DNA of 64,000 nt from Comamonadaceae bacterium (GTDB taxonomy: Bacteria > Pseudomonadota > Gammaproteobacteria > Burkholderiales > Burkholderiaceae_C): contig JAECRA010000004.1 in the NCBI GenBank assembly GCA_015999985.1, positions 45,595 through 109,594 of the forward strand, in the 5' to 3' direction. Below are positions 1-8,313 of this stretch, piece after piece (position 1 is the first letter of the stretch; the number at the start of each line of letters is the position of its first letter). A program made the translations under genes and the position numbers. The notes under the pieces are model-generated. The model ran no database searches. It saw only the letters and a list, made by a program, of their open reading frames with translations, and was not told where the DNA came from.

Positions 1-227
1 GCCACGGCAAGGCCAGGCAAGGTTCGGGCGAAGCCCACCAGTTCTGCCGTGTCCGCCATCTGGGGAAGCACGTGGGAGGGCACGAAGGAGCCCACTTCAA
101 TTTCCCGGAGGCCGGCTTCGAACAAGGCACGAATCCACGCCTTCTTTTCAGAAGTACCCATGATCCGCTCAATGCTTTGCAGGCCATCACGCGGGCCGAC
201 TTCGCTGACGAGGATGGAGGCGCTCAT
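1..227 (-). CDS. HMG-CoA lyase-like protein, N-terminal part (runs off the window)
   Basis: The minus strand encodes about 75 residues beginning MSASILVSEVGPRDGLQSIE, the standard opening of HMG-CoA lyase/citramalyl-CoA-lyase-like TIM barrels, where EVGPRDGLQ carries metal- and substrate-binding residues. The ORF track missed it because it is open to the left edge. The ATG at 225-227 was chosen since the family starts just before this motif; an in-frame GTG lies two codons upstream. Such lyases split a 3-hydroxyacyl-CoA into acetyl-CoA and a keto acid. It is probably the last visible gene of the operon starting at the Bug receptor near 3.5 kb. Substrate unknown. Confidence 0.85.
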   Translation of the reverse strand, partial: MSASILVSEVGPRDGLQSIERIMGTSEKKAWIRALFEAGLREIEVGSFVPSHVLPQMADTAELVGFARTLPGLAV

Positions 228-350
228 GAGCACGCTCCGGTGTCGATGTATTTCAAGACAGTCTCCTGATTTTCTACACTCCGGGAACCGCGCTCGAAGA
301 AAGCGCCTGCCCCGAAAGATGAGGGCGCGAAAATGAACGTCCCCTAAGTC

Positions 351-1550
351 TTACTGAATGGTTTCAGATTCACGCAAGCTGCTGATCATTGAAGTCTCCA
401 GCAGGTACTCGGTCGCCAATGCTTTGTCGGATGCCTTGCGTTGCAGCTCGGTCAAGGAGCGCCTGCGCTTGTCGGTGTCTCGCTCCTGCATGCGAGCGCG
501 GTTGCGGCCAGACTGCTCAAGCACATGCTTGATGGCGATGGGACGGCGTTGCCGCTCGTACAGCCCAAGCAGTTCGACGCTTTCGCCGGCATAGATCCGG
601 TTCAATTTTTCGGTGAGGTTGAACGCATCATGAATGCCGCCGTTCATGCCCATGCCACCACTCGGACTGTTGATGTGGGCCGCATCACCGGCCAGCACAA
701 CGCGGCCATGCACGTAGCCGTTCACGACGCGCTGGTGAATCCTGTAGGGCCGGATCTCCATCACCTCGTAGGGCTGGGCGGTAGGAAAAATTTCCTGGAG
801 CTTGGACTGCACGGAAGCGGGTGTGATGGCCTCCTCGTCGGTTTCGCCGTCTCTTGGATAAAGGCTCGCACGCCACAGATCCTTGAGCCGCAGCAAGCTG
901 AATGTGCCTGACTCCTTCCAGCAGTAATTGATATACGACAGATTGGGAAGGTGGTCGTGAAAAGGGAAGCGGGTCGTGGCGAGTACCGTGGTTTCAGGAA
1001 AGGTGTGCCCCTCGAACGTAAGGCCCAACTGCGTACGAATGACGCTCCTGGCACCATCCGCCGCAATGATGTAGGCACCCGCAAATGAATGCAGCTCACC
1101 CGCCGGGTCTTGCGCCACAACTTCCACACCCTCTCCGTTCTGGGTGAAACTTTGCACACGATGTCCGCGCAACACTTCAATGCCGGGCAGTTTGTCCCGT
1201 ATGTATTCCAGCTGAAATTCAGCCAGTCTCCATTGCTCGCATTGCAAGCGATAGGGATGAGCGGTGTGTTCCTTCAAAACACCAAGGTCGAATTCGGCAA
1301 ACTCTCCCGTGGTGTGCCACCGCACCTGCCAGGTAGGCGCCACCAGGCCGGCGTCAATCAGCCGTTGTGTAATGCCGAATCGGTCCAGCATGTCCAGCGT
1401 AGGCGGGTGGAAGGTAGAAGCGCGCAGATCGCGCGGGACTTCAGTGTCAGCCTCCAGCACCAGGCACTCGATGCCGTAGTGACCCAGAAGAATAGCGGCC
1501 GTAAGGCCTACCGGGCCCCCACCGACAATGATCACGCGTTGAGATTTCAT
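351..1550 (-). CDS. FAD-dependent aromatic-ring monooxygenase (PheA/TfdB/UbiH type)
   Basis: A 399-residue flavoprotein. The Rossmann motif GGGPVGLTAA sits at about residues 8-17 and the second FAD motif VLAGDAAHINSPSGGMGMNG near residue 290, the arrangement of class A flavin hydroxylases that use NAD(P)H and O2. There is no signal peptide, so it is cytoplasmic. The ORF track starts 17 codons upstream; MKSQRVIIVGGGP is preferred because the family begins just before the dinucleotide fold. It lies downstream of a Bug receptor and a maleate-isomerase-like gene, which suggests hydroxylation of an aromatic or heteroaromatic acid. Family is secure; substrate is inference. Confidence 0.85.
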   Translation of the reverse strand: MKSQRVIIVGGGPVGLTAAILLGHYGIECLVLEADTEVPRDLRASTFHPPTLDMLDRFGITQRLIDAGLVAPTWQVRWHTTGEFAEFDLGVLKEHTAHPYRLQCEQWRLAEFQLEYIRDKLPGIEVLRGHRVQSFTQNGEGVEVVAQDPAGELHSFAGAYIIAADGARSVIRTQLGLTFEGHTFPETTVLATTRFPFHDHLPNLSYINYCWKESGTFSLLRLKDLWRASLYPRDGETDEEAITPASVQSKLQEIFPTAQPYEVMEIRPYRIHQRVVNGYVHGRVVLAGDAAHINSPSGGMGMNGGIHDAFNLTEKLNRIYAGESVELLGLYERQRRPIAIKHVLEQSGRNRARMQERDTDKRRRSLTELQRKASDKALATEYLLETSMISSLRESETIQ

Positions 1551-1686
1551 CTTGATTTTTGAGCTGTCAGATTGAACGGAACGGGCGCATCCTGACGACA
1601 TTCACGAAAGACTGACCGCCCGACCTTCTGGTATTTTTCATCTCATATGAGACATGGAGAAGTACTGCGCTTGCCTGAAACGGGTT

Positions 1687-2454
1687 TCAGTGGCGCAGGG
1701 CCTCCAGGCGCGGACCCCAATGATCGCCTTGAAGCCAGCTTTGAAGCGAGTAGTCGCCGGGTTTGACCAGTTCCACCGCCTTCCATGCCAGGCAGAACAT
1801 GCAGGACAGCACGGGCACCCCTTGGCCAGCACGGTTGGCATTGAGCATGGGCGCCAAAGTGGGCATGCCTGTGCCCAGCATGACCACAGCGTCCACGCCT
1901 TTGAGTGAGCCCAGTTCCTCCAGGATCCCCCCGGCTTGTTCGGCGCTGAGGGAGTAGATAGGATGGAAGTTGGTGGCAGCGTCGTTGATGGTCGACGCTG
2001 CCTTCACCACGGTCAAACCATGCGACTCCCAGTAGGTGACGCTCTTTTGGGTCAATGCGTCAGGATAGGGGGTAGCCAACGCAATGCGTTTCGCTCCCAT
2101 GGCCGCCAGGCAATCCACCAGCGCAGTGGCCGCCGTGTAGGCCGTCACGCCCCTGGCGACGCCCAAACGCTCCAGCAAACGTTCCTCGTTAGCGCGCCCC
2201 GCCAGATAGGACGCGCCCGTGCACCCCAGTGCAAGCGCCTGGATCGGCGCATTGGCAAACTGGCCAGCCACCTGTTCGGCCACCTCCAGGTAGTCGAGCA
2301 AGCGCTCTTCAATGGTGCCCTTGTTGCTGACAAGCCTTGCATTGATGTGCGCATAGCCCGGCGGCAGCAAGATGGAGAACTCAGGCTCGACCGTTGTATT
2401 GGCTTGGGGCGTGAGCAGCCCAATCAACCCTTTGGGCGCGTATTCAACACTCAT
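1687..2454 (-). CDS. Asp/Glu racemase superfamily protein, maleate isomerase/arylmalonate decarboxylase-like
   Basis: 255 residues. The start PKGLIGLLTPQANTTVEPEF resembles maleate isomerase (NicE/MaiA) and arylmalonate decarboxylase. The N-terminal nucleophile motif is present as LALGCTGAS with Cys at residue 78. The C-terminal catalytic Cys expected in the mirror-image domain is not obvious: the matching stretch reads VVMLGTGMPTL, with Gly/Thr. Two cysteines nearby (LSCMFC) are probably not equivalent. Enzymes of this superfamily with one Cys are known (arylmalonate decarboxylase keeps the other one), so the reaction may be an isomerisation, racemisation or decarboxylation. It lies between the Bug receptor and the flavin monooxygenase, all on the minus strand. 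Confidence 0.75.
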   Translation of the reverse strand: MSVEYAPKGLIGLLTPQANTTVEPEFSILLPPGYAHINARLVSNKGTIEERLLDYLEVAEQVAGQFANAPIQALALGCTGASYLAGRANEERLLERLGVARGVTAYTAATALVDCLAAMGAKRIALATPYPDALTQKSVTYWESHGLTVVKAASTINDAATNFHPIYSLSAEQAGGILEELGSLKGVDAVVMLGTGMPTLAPMLNANRAGQGVPVLSCMFCLAWKAVELVKPGDYSLQSWLQGDHWGPRLEALRH

Positions 2455-2500
2455 GGATTCATCTCGACAGTATGGTTTCTGGGGTGCGCAGAGGCGAGGC

Positions 2501-3505
2501 TCATTCGGCAGTGATGTTTTTGTCCTTCAGCACTGCTGTCCACTTGACGATTTCCTTGCGCAGGAAACCATCAAAATCCTTAGGGCCGAGACCCAGGGGC
2601 TGCACACCAGACTTCAGAAGCTGCGCCCGCACATCAGGGCTTGCAATGGCTTTGGCCGCTTCAGCGCGAATCCGCTCAACCACGTCCGCAGGCGTCTTGT
2701 CCGGCACCGAAATACCGAACCACGCATCGCCCACTGTGCCGGGATACGTCTCGCTCATGGTGGGCACATTCGGGTAGTCGCTGGCCCGTTGCGCGCTGCT
2801 GACAGCCAGCGCCTTAAGCTTTCCGCTTGAAATCTGCGTGGCCGCAACTGCAGGGCTTGTGAGCATGGCGCCAATGGTGCCGCCCACGAGGTCGGTCAGC
2901 GCCGGGCCGGTTCCCTTGTAGGGGACGTGGACCATGCGAAACTGAGCCTGCTGCTGCAGGAGCTCACCGGCGAGGAAGCCAGCAGAACCCACCCCGGCGG
3001 ATCCCCAGCTCACCCCTTTGGGCTCTTTGCGCGCGTATTCAATGAACTGTGCCAAGGTCTTGGCCGGATGGTCTGCTCGCACCACCAGCATATTGGGGAA
3101 ACTCGCAATCAGGAAGACGTGGACAAAATCCTCCATCGGCTTGTAGGCCAGCTTCTGGCCAATCAAGGGCGCCGTGGTGATGGCTGCACCATTGGAGATG
3201 GTCAAAGTGTAGCCATCCGCCGGGGCCTTGGAACCCGCGTCAGTGCCGATGATGGACGCCCCGCCACCCCGATTTTCAACAAATACACTTTGCCCCAGGC
3301 CTTCAGACATCTTGGTGGCCATCAAGCGGCCTACGATGTCGCCGGTACCACCAGGCGAGAAAGGGACGATCATCTTGATCGGCTTGTTCGGGTAGGGATC
3401 TGCCGCCATGGCGGTGCCAATGGGCACCAGTGCAGAGGCAAGAACAAGCGCGGCGGAACGGCACGTACGGCCCAGATTAGCCCTAAGGCGTGGTGAGGAG
3501 AACAT
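2501..3505 (-). CDS. Bug/TctC-family periplasmic solute receptor
   Basis: 334 residues with a Sec signal peptide (hydrophobic stretch ending near PIGTAMAA) followed by the family hallmark YPNKPIKMIVPFSPGGTGDIVGR and VENRGGGASIIGTD. Bug proteins bind small carboxylates, often with two main-chain contacts per carboxylate. No TctA/TctB membrane partners lie nearby, so it is an orphan receptor, as is common in Burkholderiales. It is the first gene of the minus-strand operon and is divergent from the GntR gene at 3643, whose product probably controls it. One of four Bug genes in the window. Confidence 0.92.
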   Translation of the reverse strand: MFSSPRLRANLGRTCRSAALVLASALVPIGTAMAADPYPNKPIKMIVPFSPGGTGDIVGRLMATKMSEGLGQSVFVENRGGGASIIGTDAGSKAPADGYTLTISNGAAITTAPLIGQKLAYKPMEDFVHVFLIASFPNMLVVRADHPAKTLAQFIEYARKEPKGVSWGSAGVGSAGFLAGELLQQQAQFRMVHVPYKGTGPALTDLVGGTIGAMLTSPAVAATQISSGKLKALAVSSAQRASDYPNVPTMSETYPGTVGDAWFGISVPDKTPADVVERIRAEAAKAIASPDVRAQLLKSGVQPLGLGPKDFDGFLRKEIVKWTAVLKDKNITAE

Positions 3506-3609
3506 GAATCGTTTACCCTGTCGTGGTTGAATTCGAATAGACAGCCAAGCCGCTTTGAACCAGCTGAACTGCCGGGACCATCAAGATTGCCCTGCACTGT
3601 TTGTCTTAA

Positions 3610-3627
3610 TGTATTTACGATCATACA
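3610..3627. promoter_or_regulatory. candidate GntR operator (TGTAT-N8-ATACA)
   Basis: A perfect 5-bp inverted repeat, TGTAT and ATACA separated by 8 bp, lies 16 bp before the GntR start and in the divergent region shared with the Bug operon. GntR/HutC proteins bind short palindromes with GT and AC ends, so autoregulation plus control of the Bug operon is plausible. The match is short and the region is AT-rich, so chance cannot be excluded. Confidence 0.35.
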
Positions 3628-3642
3628 AATAAAATACGGGTC

Positions 3643-4428
3643 ATGCAAATTTCCATGCCTTTGCCGAAGTACCACCGCATATACCTTGTGCTCAAGGAGC
3701 GGCTGCTCGAAGGCCTCTACAACAACGGACTTCCGGGCGAGATGGAGTTTTCGTCGGAATTCGAGGTATCCAGGGTCACCATACGAAAGGCCTTGGGCAA
3801 CCTGGCAGCAGAAGGGCTGATCGAGCGAACTGCCGGCCGCGGGACACGGCGGCTCGGGGCACAGGGTGCGGCCAGCAAAACCGCGCCCGGATCAGCGCCC
3901 CCTCACCTGCTGGACAACCTGGTGGACATCAGCCGAAGCACCACAGTCAAGGTTCTGGAGCATGGGCGTCAGCCTGCCACAGAATCCGTAGCAGCGGCCT
4001 TGCAAGTGGAAGTGGGTACCGCTGTACTCCGGGTAGTGAGACTGCGCAGCACCACGGACGGGCCGGTCTCACATATCGTGACCTGGCTGCCATCTGCCGT
4101 TTTTCCGGGGCTCACCAAAGCCAAACTCGAGCGCAAGCCCATTTTGACCTTGATGGAAGAAGCGGGCGTGGAGATCGCAACGGCCACGCAGACTGTCTCA
4201 GCCAAGCAGGCCGACAGCGTAGTCGCTCGGCACCTGGCCGTTCCTGTCGGCACTGCCTTGCTTGCAGTCAACCGCTTGGTGTTCGACAAGAATGCCCGAC
4301 CCGTTCAGTGGCTGCAAGGCCTGTACCGCCCTGATCGCTACGAGTATGAAATGAGTCTTTCTCGTGCAGACGAAGCCGACACCACGAGTGTGTGGATCAG
4401 CCGCGAGTTGAACGCCCGCATTCAGTAG
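3643..4428 (+). CDS. GntR-family transcriptional regulator with UTRA ligand domain (HutC type)
   Basis: 261 residues. A winged-helix DNA-binding domain occupies about residues 8-75 (YHRIYLVLKERLLEG, then EFEVSRVTIRKALGNLAAEG and a wing with TAGRGTR). A UTRA domain follows at about 95-250 and normally binds a small metabolite to release DNA. The Shine-Dalgarno is weak at this ATG; an alternative ATG is four codons in. It is divergent from the Bug-isomerase-monooxygenase operon and convergent with the isochorismatase-like gene, so it probably represses the left operon in the absence of its substrate. Confidence 0.9.
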   Translation: MQISMPLPKYHRIYLVLKERLLEGLYNNGLPGEMEFSSEFEVSRVTIRKALGNLAAEGLIERTAGRGTRRLGAQGAASKTAPGSAPPHLLDNLVDISRSTTVKVLEHGRQPATESVAAALQVEVGTAVLRVVRLRSTTDGPVSHIVTWLPSAVFPGLTKAKLERKPILTLMEEAGVEIATATQTVSAKQADSVVARHLAVPVGTALLAVNRLVFDKNARPVQWLQGLYRPDRYEYEMSLSRADEADTTSVWISRELNARIQ

Positions 4429-4483
4429 TTCAAGCTAGGGGCGTACAAGCTGCCTTGTGCCGGTTTTTGTTAGTAGAAATGCC

Positions 4484-5098
4484 CTAGGCAAGCGCTTGAG
4501 TGAAATCCTGGCAGCTCATCACCTCTGCCACGTTGCGCATATCAGCCAATGAGGTGTTGTGTCTTTCCTCACCGAAAGCTGCGCATCCATCGCTCAACAC
4601 CACGGCGTGATAGTCCCGCATATGTGCATCACGCACTGTGCTCGCCACGCCACCGTTGGTCACGATGCCACAAACGGCCACGGTATCGATGCCGGCGCGG
4701 CGCAGCACCCAGTCAAGCTGGGTGTTGAAGAAGGCGGAATAGGCCACCTTGTTGACGGTCACGTCGACCAGGCCTTGGAGTTCATCCACGTTCGCATGGC
4801 CCCAGCTGCCTGTAGCGAAGTCGCCTTTGTTCAGATAGGGGCGCAGCGCCTTGAGATGCGGCGACACCATGGGTTCCCCCGCGGCATCGGGCCAGAGCGT
4901 AAATTGGCTGGTCGCCACCATGCCACCAGCGGCTTTGAGAGTCCTGGCCACCTCGGCCACACGCGCTGGAAGCAACAGTGCCGGTGGATTGGAGTCGCCC
5001 CCCCGGGTATAGGCGCCCTGGGGATGCAGGAAATCGTTTTGCAGGTCGATGATGATCAGCGCGGTCCTAGCCGGAATGATCGCTTTATCTTTACTCAT
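4484..5098 (-). CDS. isochorismatase-fold hydrolase lacking the usual catalytic cysteine
   Basis: 204 residues of the isochorismatase-like fold. Asp is present in ALIIIDLQNDFL and Lys in VNKVAYSAFFNT, but the nucleophile position reads CGIVTNGGVAST, where amidase members have TNVCVE(S/A)T: Cys is replaced by Gly. Established knowledge: Cys members (nicotinamidase, maleamate amidohydrolase, N-carbamoylsarcosine amidase) cleave amides, while isochorismatases such as PhzD have Gly here and act on vinyl ethers. So amide hydrolysis by the standard route is unlikely. Start MSKDKAI was chosen because the track start adds 31 residues not typical of the family. Convergent with the GntR gene. Confidence 0.8.
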   Translation of the reverse strand: MSKDKAIIPARTALIIIDLQNDFLHPQGAYTRGGDSNPPALLLPARVAEVARTLKAAGGMVATSQFTLWPDAAGEPMVSPHLKALRPYLNKGDFATGSWGHANVDELQGLVDVTVNKVAYSAFFNTQLDWVLRRAGIDTVAVCGIVTNGGVASTVRDAHMRDYHAVVLSDGCAAFGEERHNTSLADMRNVAEVMSCQDFTQALA

Positions 5099-5238
5099 GA
5101 TCTTGGGGAAAAAGGTCTTTTCGGCGCAATGCCAAAGGATCTGTGCAGAAGCCAGGCTCCAGCCAGATGGCGGGGTCGGCTTGGGAACCACAAGGACAGG
5201 TGTAGCCCCAACCGGCCCGAAGCATACAAGCCCCCGGG

Positions 5239-6111
5239 TCAGGTTGCGCGGTGATTCAGCGCCTTGGCATCACGCGCGACACCTTGATCGAACCAGTTCA
5301 GGAAACGGTCCATCTCAAAATACCTGTTTGGACGGTTCTCAGGAAAGAGAGGCTGCATGTACATCTCTCGGTAGGCGTCGTCATCCTGGTCCAGCGCGAT
5401 GATGGCCCGGATGAAGTCGTGATCGTCTTCATAGTCGTGCCAATTGAGGAATGCCTTGGGATTGAAATCTAAAGCGACCGTCGGGCTTCCCCAGTAGATG
5501 GGAATCGTACGGGCACACAAGGCTTCAAGAAGCTTTTCGGTCACATACCCTGGGTGGCTGGAGTTCTCGAAACAAAGGTTGAATTTGTAGTTGTTCAAGA
5601 AAGCGATCTTTTCCGGAACGCTACCCCCGACGGTCTGGCCCATGTTGTTGAACAGCGGACCTCCCGCGTCCACGCGCTTGTAGTTCTGCAGGGCCTCAAA
5701 GTACAGGTTTCGTTTCGCGCAGCGCGGGTTCTTGACCAGAAACGAGCAGAATTTCTTTTCCTCGAACCCATCGTCGGCTTGACGCCTGCGCTGCTGTATC
5801 AGATTGAAGTCGTGGTCGTAGATGACGTACAAGGGCAATCTGCGGTGCCTGTCGGTTTCGAAATGATCGAAGGTCACCGCGTAATCGCACTGGTAGCGCC
5901 AAGCGCGGTGATTCTCAGGCGTATAAAAAAGCTTGATGCAATTCGATCCGTCGAACTTCAGATTGTTGAGCCCATGAATGACATCTCCGAAGATGAGAAT
6001 CTCGGGTTGAACGTCATCCCTGATCACGGTGTAGCGTCTCGATAGCATTTCGACAAAGAATGCTGCTATCGCTTCGGGGAGATCGGTGAAGCCGATTCTT
6101 AAGGTGAGCAT
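5239..6111 (-). CDS. GT10 family glycosyltransferase (alpha-1,3/4-fucosyltransferase-like)
   Basis: 290 residues. The hallmark of alpha-1,3-fucosyltransferases is clear at about residues 185-215: LCFENSSHPGYVTEKLLEAL followed by ARTIPIYWGSPTV. These enzymes transfer fucose (or a related 6-deoxy sugar) from the GDP-sugar to an acceptor glycan. No membrane segment is seen, so it probably acts at the cytoplasmic face. It begins 7 bp after the preceding glycosyltransferase, as the last gene of a three-gene operon headed by a secreted protein with a sorting tail. No GDP-fucose synthesis genes lie in the window. Donor and acceptor are unknown. Confidence 0.85.
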   Translation of the reverse strand: MLTLRIGFTDLPEAIAAFFVEMLSRRYTVIRDDVQPEILIFGDVIHGLNNLKFDGSNCIKLFYTPENHRAWRYQCDYAVTFDHFETDRHRRLPLYVIYDHDFNLIQQRRRQADDGFEEKKFCSFLVKNPRCAKRNLYFEALQNYKRVDAGGPLFNNMGQTVGGSVPEKIAFLNNYKFNLCFENSSHPGYVTEKLLEALCARTIPIYWGSPTVALDFNPKAFLNWHDYEDDHDFIRAIIALDQDDDAYREMYMQPLFPENRPNRYFEMDRFLNWFDQGVARDAKALNHRAT

Positions 6112-6118
6112 GCTGGAT

Positions 6119-7381
6119 TCAAAAAGGGAAGCTCAAGTTTGCACCTTCTGCAGCCGGGTCAGCCCCGACAGGTGCGGACAACGCGCTGAACACTTCAAGA
6201 AGGTCGCTCACAATGGCGGTTTCTGCATAAGCGCAAGCAATTTCAGCCGCAGCTCGCCGGGCCCTGGCCGCATGTGCATCCCGTGTTTTGACTGCCTCGC
6301 GCATGCGCGCAATGGCGGAGTCTATGCTTGGCAGGGCCCACTGTTGGTCAGGCCAGTTCAAGGGCGCTGATGGAGGCCAGACCGGGGTAGGTTGCAACCT
6401 GTAATCGATGGCTCCGGGCCAGTCACTGCCAAGAAAATCACACTGCCCGCCCCACTTTGTCATCACAACAGGATTGCCACGCAGCGCAGCCAAGTAGGCC
6501 ATCATGTCCCAGGCGGTTCCATGAGACAGTGAGACATAGCAGTCACCCAAGTGATGCAGTGCGTCCATCGCCAAACCATTCAAGGTATAAGGCAGCAGGC
6601 AGATGGAAGGCAGCTCGGTGCTCCTTTCCTTGATGAGCCGGTCGAGCTCTGTCTGTAGCAACGCGTCCGTGGCTGATTTGCTGTACCACGGTGGCACGCC
6701 AAGTCCCTCCTCGGAGGTGTTCAGAACCAATGTCACTGGATCTTCAGCATCGAACGCTTGGGCGAATGCGCGAACCAGATCTCTCTGGTTGTTTTGTGGC
6801 AACCAGGGGCCCATGGAATAGAAAACGAAAGTGCTGTTGGGAAGCTCCAACGCTGACCGAAGCGCTTCGCCCGCCTCCGCAAAACCGTGCGCATTAATAA
6901 CCGAAAAGATAGGCGGTATGCGAAACAGCGGGAGTTCCGAAGCGCTCCGCTGCATAGCCTCCAAAGTGAACTTGCTAGGAACACATATGGCATCAACCTG
7001 CTCCAGAATGCGCACCCAATGTGTCGGCAACCTGTCAGAGTCCCAGAGAATGTAGCCCGCGTGCCGCTTACCGCTCTCAAGCAATCGCGGCCAATGTTCC
7101 GGCTCGGTACAAAGGAAAACCACATCATGGTGGACCGAGGGGGCAGTCGATTTGACCAAATCCGCCAAATCAGCAACACTGCTCAACTGCTGAATAGCGG
7201 ACAGGCTGGCCTGCACCTCATCCGCCGCCATGGCGATGACCGACTGAGCGCCCACGCGCTTCAGTGGCACCCATTGAACTGATACACCCGCTTTTCGCAG
7301 GCTATTCACAAATCCTATGCCGATCAGGCCATAGTCGCTGCTGTCGAGTAGCGAAAAAACCTTAAGGCGCAGGTTACTCAT
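6119..7381 (-). CDS. glycosyltransferase, GT-B fold (GT4-like)
   Basis: About 420 residues. The N-terminal part has GLIGIGFVNSLRKAGVSVQW and the middle has VDAICVPSKFTLEAM plus VFYSMGPWLPQNNQRDLVRAF, a layout typical of GT-B retaining glycosyltransferases; DCYVSLSHGTAWDMMAYLAA matches the donor-binding segment where GT4 enzymes carry Glu residues. The ATG at 7379-7381 lies within the stop region of the upstream gene (8-bp overlap ATGAGTAA), so the two are translationally coupled. The longer ORF in the track reads back through that upstream gene and is rejected. Specific sugar unknown. Confidence 0.75.
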   Translation of the reverse strand: MSNLRLKVFSLLDSSDYGLIGIGFVNSLRKAGVSVQWVPLKRVGAQSVIAMAADEVQASLSAIQQLSSVADLADLVKSTAPSVHHDVVFLCTEPEHWPRLLESGKRHAGYILWDSDRLPTHWVRILEQVDAICVPSKFTLEAMQRSASELPLFRIPPIFSVINAHGFAEAGEALRSALELPNSTFVFYSMGPWLPQNNQRDLVRAFAQAFDAEDPVTLVLNTSEEGLGVPPWYSKSATDALLQTELDRLIKERSTELPSICLLPYTLNGLAMDALHHLGDCYVSLSHGTAWDMMAYLAALRGNPVVMTKWGGQCDFLGSDWPGAIDYRLQPTPVWPPSAPLNWPDQQWALPSIDSAIARMREAVKTRDAHAARARRAAAEIACAYAETAIVSDLLEVFSALSAPVGADPAAEGANLSFPF

Positions 7382-7883
7382 CTTTTTTTCGTTTACGCAG
7401 GCGCATCGCCAACAATGCGAGCGAGGCGGAGAGCAATCCGGTGGTGCCCGGGTCCAATGTCGGCACGGCAACAGGAGCAGGAGGAGCCGGTGGCGCGATC
7501 ACAGTGATATCTACGGTCGCCACGCTGTTTCCCGCCCACTCCTCAGCCAGCACATACGTGAACTGATCGGGGCCCGAATAACCCGGGTTCGGCGTGTACA
7601 CGAAGTTGCCTGCTATATCCAACGTCACGGTCCCATGCGTAGGCATGGCCGACAAGATAGTTGCAAACGTATTCGCGTAGAGATCGTTGTCGGTCACATT
7701 GTTGCCAGCGAGAACCGTGTTTGCCGGCGTGGTGTAGGTGTCGTTTTGCGCTTGGGCCAACGCTGAGCCGGACGCTCCGGCGGCCATAAGGCCCAACCCA
7801 ACCATGACTGACGGCAGGGGTTTACTGAAGCTGCCCTTGGCTTTTTGACCGCTGAGATCTTCTGGCATGTGCTTGTCTGTCAT
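7374..7883 (-). CDS. secreted cadherin/Ig-like protein with C-terminal sorting tail (IPTL-CTERM-like)
   Basis: 169 residues. A long n-region leads to the signal segment VMVGLGLMAAGASGSALAQA. The mature part, about residues 45-135, is one bacterial Ig/cadherin-like repeat (NTVLAGNNVTDND, GTVTLDIAGNFVYTPNPGYSGPDQFTYVL). A proline/alanine linker (APPAPPAPVAVPTLDPG) is followed by a hydrophobic helix and RLRKRKK, the tripartite layout of PEP/IPTL-CTERM tails recognised by exosortase-like systems. Start MTDKHMP has a GAGAGG-like ribosome site 8 nt upstream. It is coupled to two glycosyltransferases, which hints that this protein, or the polymer it accompanies, is glycosylated. Confidence 0.75.
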   Translation of the reverse strand: MTDKHMPEDLSGQKAKGSFSKPLPSVMVGLGLMAAGASGSALAQAQNDTYTTPANTVLAGNNVTDNDLYANTFATILSAMPTHGTVTLDIAGNFVYTPNPGYSGPDQFTYVLAEEWAGNSVATVDITVIAPPAPPAPVAVPTLDPGTTGLLSASLALLAMRLRKRKKDE

Positions 7884-8313
7884 ATTTGCCCTCTCAATTG
7901 TTGGATAAATCCCCTCAAGTATGTTGCTATCAACATAGGCCAGCATCTACGAAAACTGAATTTGTGTGATTTTCCAGAAAAAAATCACATTAATCAAATG
8001 ATGCTCCTCCAGGCATTTCCAAGCAAGTGGGTCAGGTCATGCAATAGTTTTCACCTCATCTCTGACGAGGTGCAGCGGCCCCCCTTGGTCCGGAAAGACT
8101 ATTGCATCTGGCCGCAGGATCCGCGAGACCCATGGGCGTTGAGCCATGCAGAACGTCGCGAGAAGTCGACCGCGCCACGCTGGAATCCTGAGCCGCCTGC
8201 AATGACATTACCAGAGAGAGCCTGCATTCGGTCAGCTTGACCGAGACCATGGAACCTCAGGCCGAAAGAGTTTTCGTGGAGCCGGAAATAAAGATGTCTC
8301 GCTTCACTGCAAT
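7884..8313. other. intergenic region, 430 bp
   Basis: No convincing gene. It holds the presumed promoter of the sorted-protein operon (AT-rich around 7960-8000) and the 3' side of leuD. A hairpin TCGGTCA-GCT-TGACCGA lies at 8228-8244 without a U-tract, so it is not a standard terminator. ORF-track entries here lack coding support. Confidence 0.5.
7920..7937. promoter_or_regulatory. perfect palindrome upstream of the sorted-protein operon
   Basis: TATGTTG-CTAT-CAACATA: two perfect 7-bp arms around a 4-bp centre, about 37 bp upstream of the ATG at 7883. Size and position suit an operator or a 5'-UTR hairpin. No adjacent regulator gene is evident. Confidence 0.4.

Noticed and set aside
8228-8244. 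Hairpin downstream of leuD as a terminator
   Set aside because: Seven-bp stem with three-nt loop but no U-tract and more than 60 bp from the stop; not convincing.
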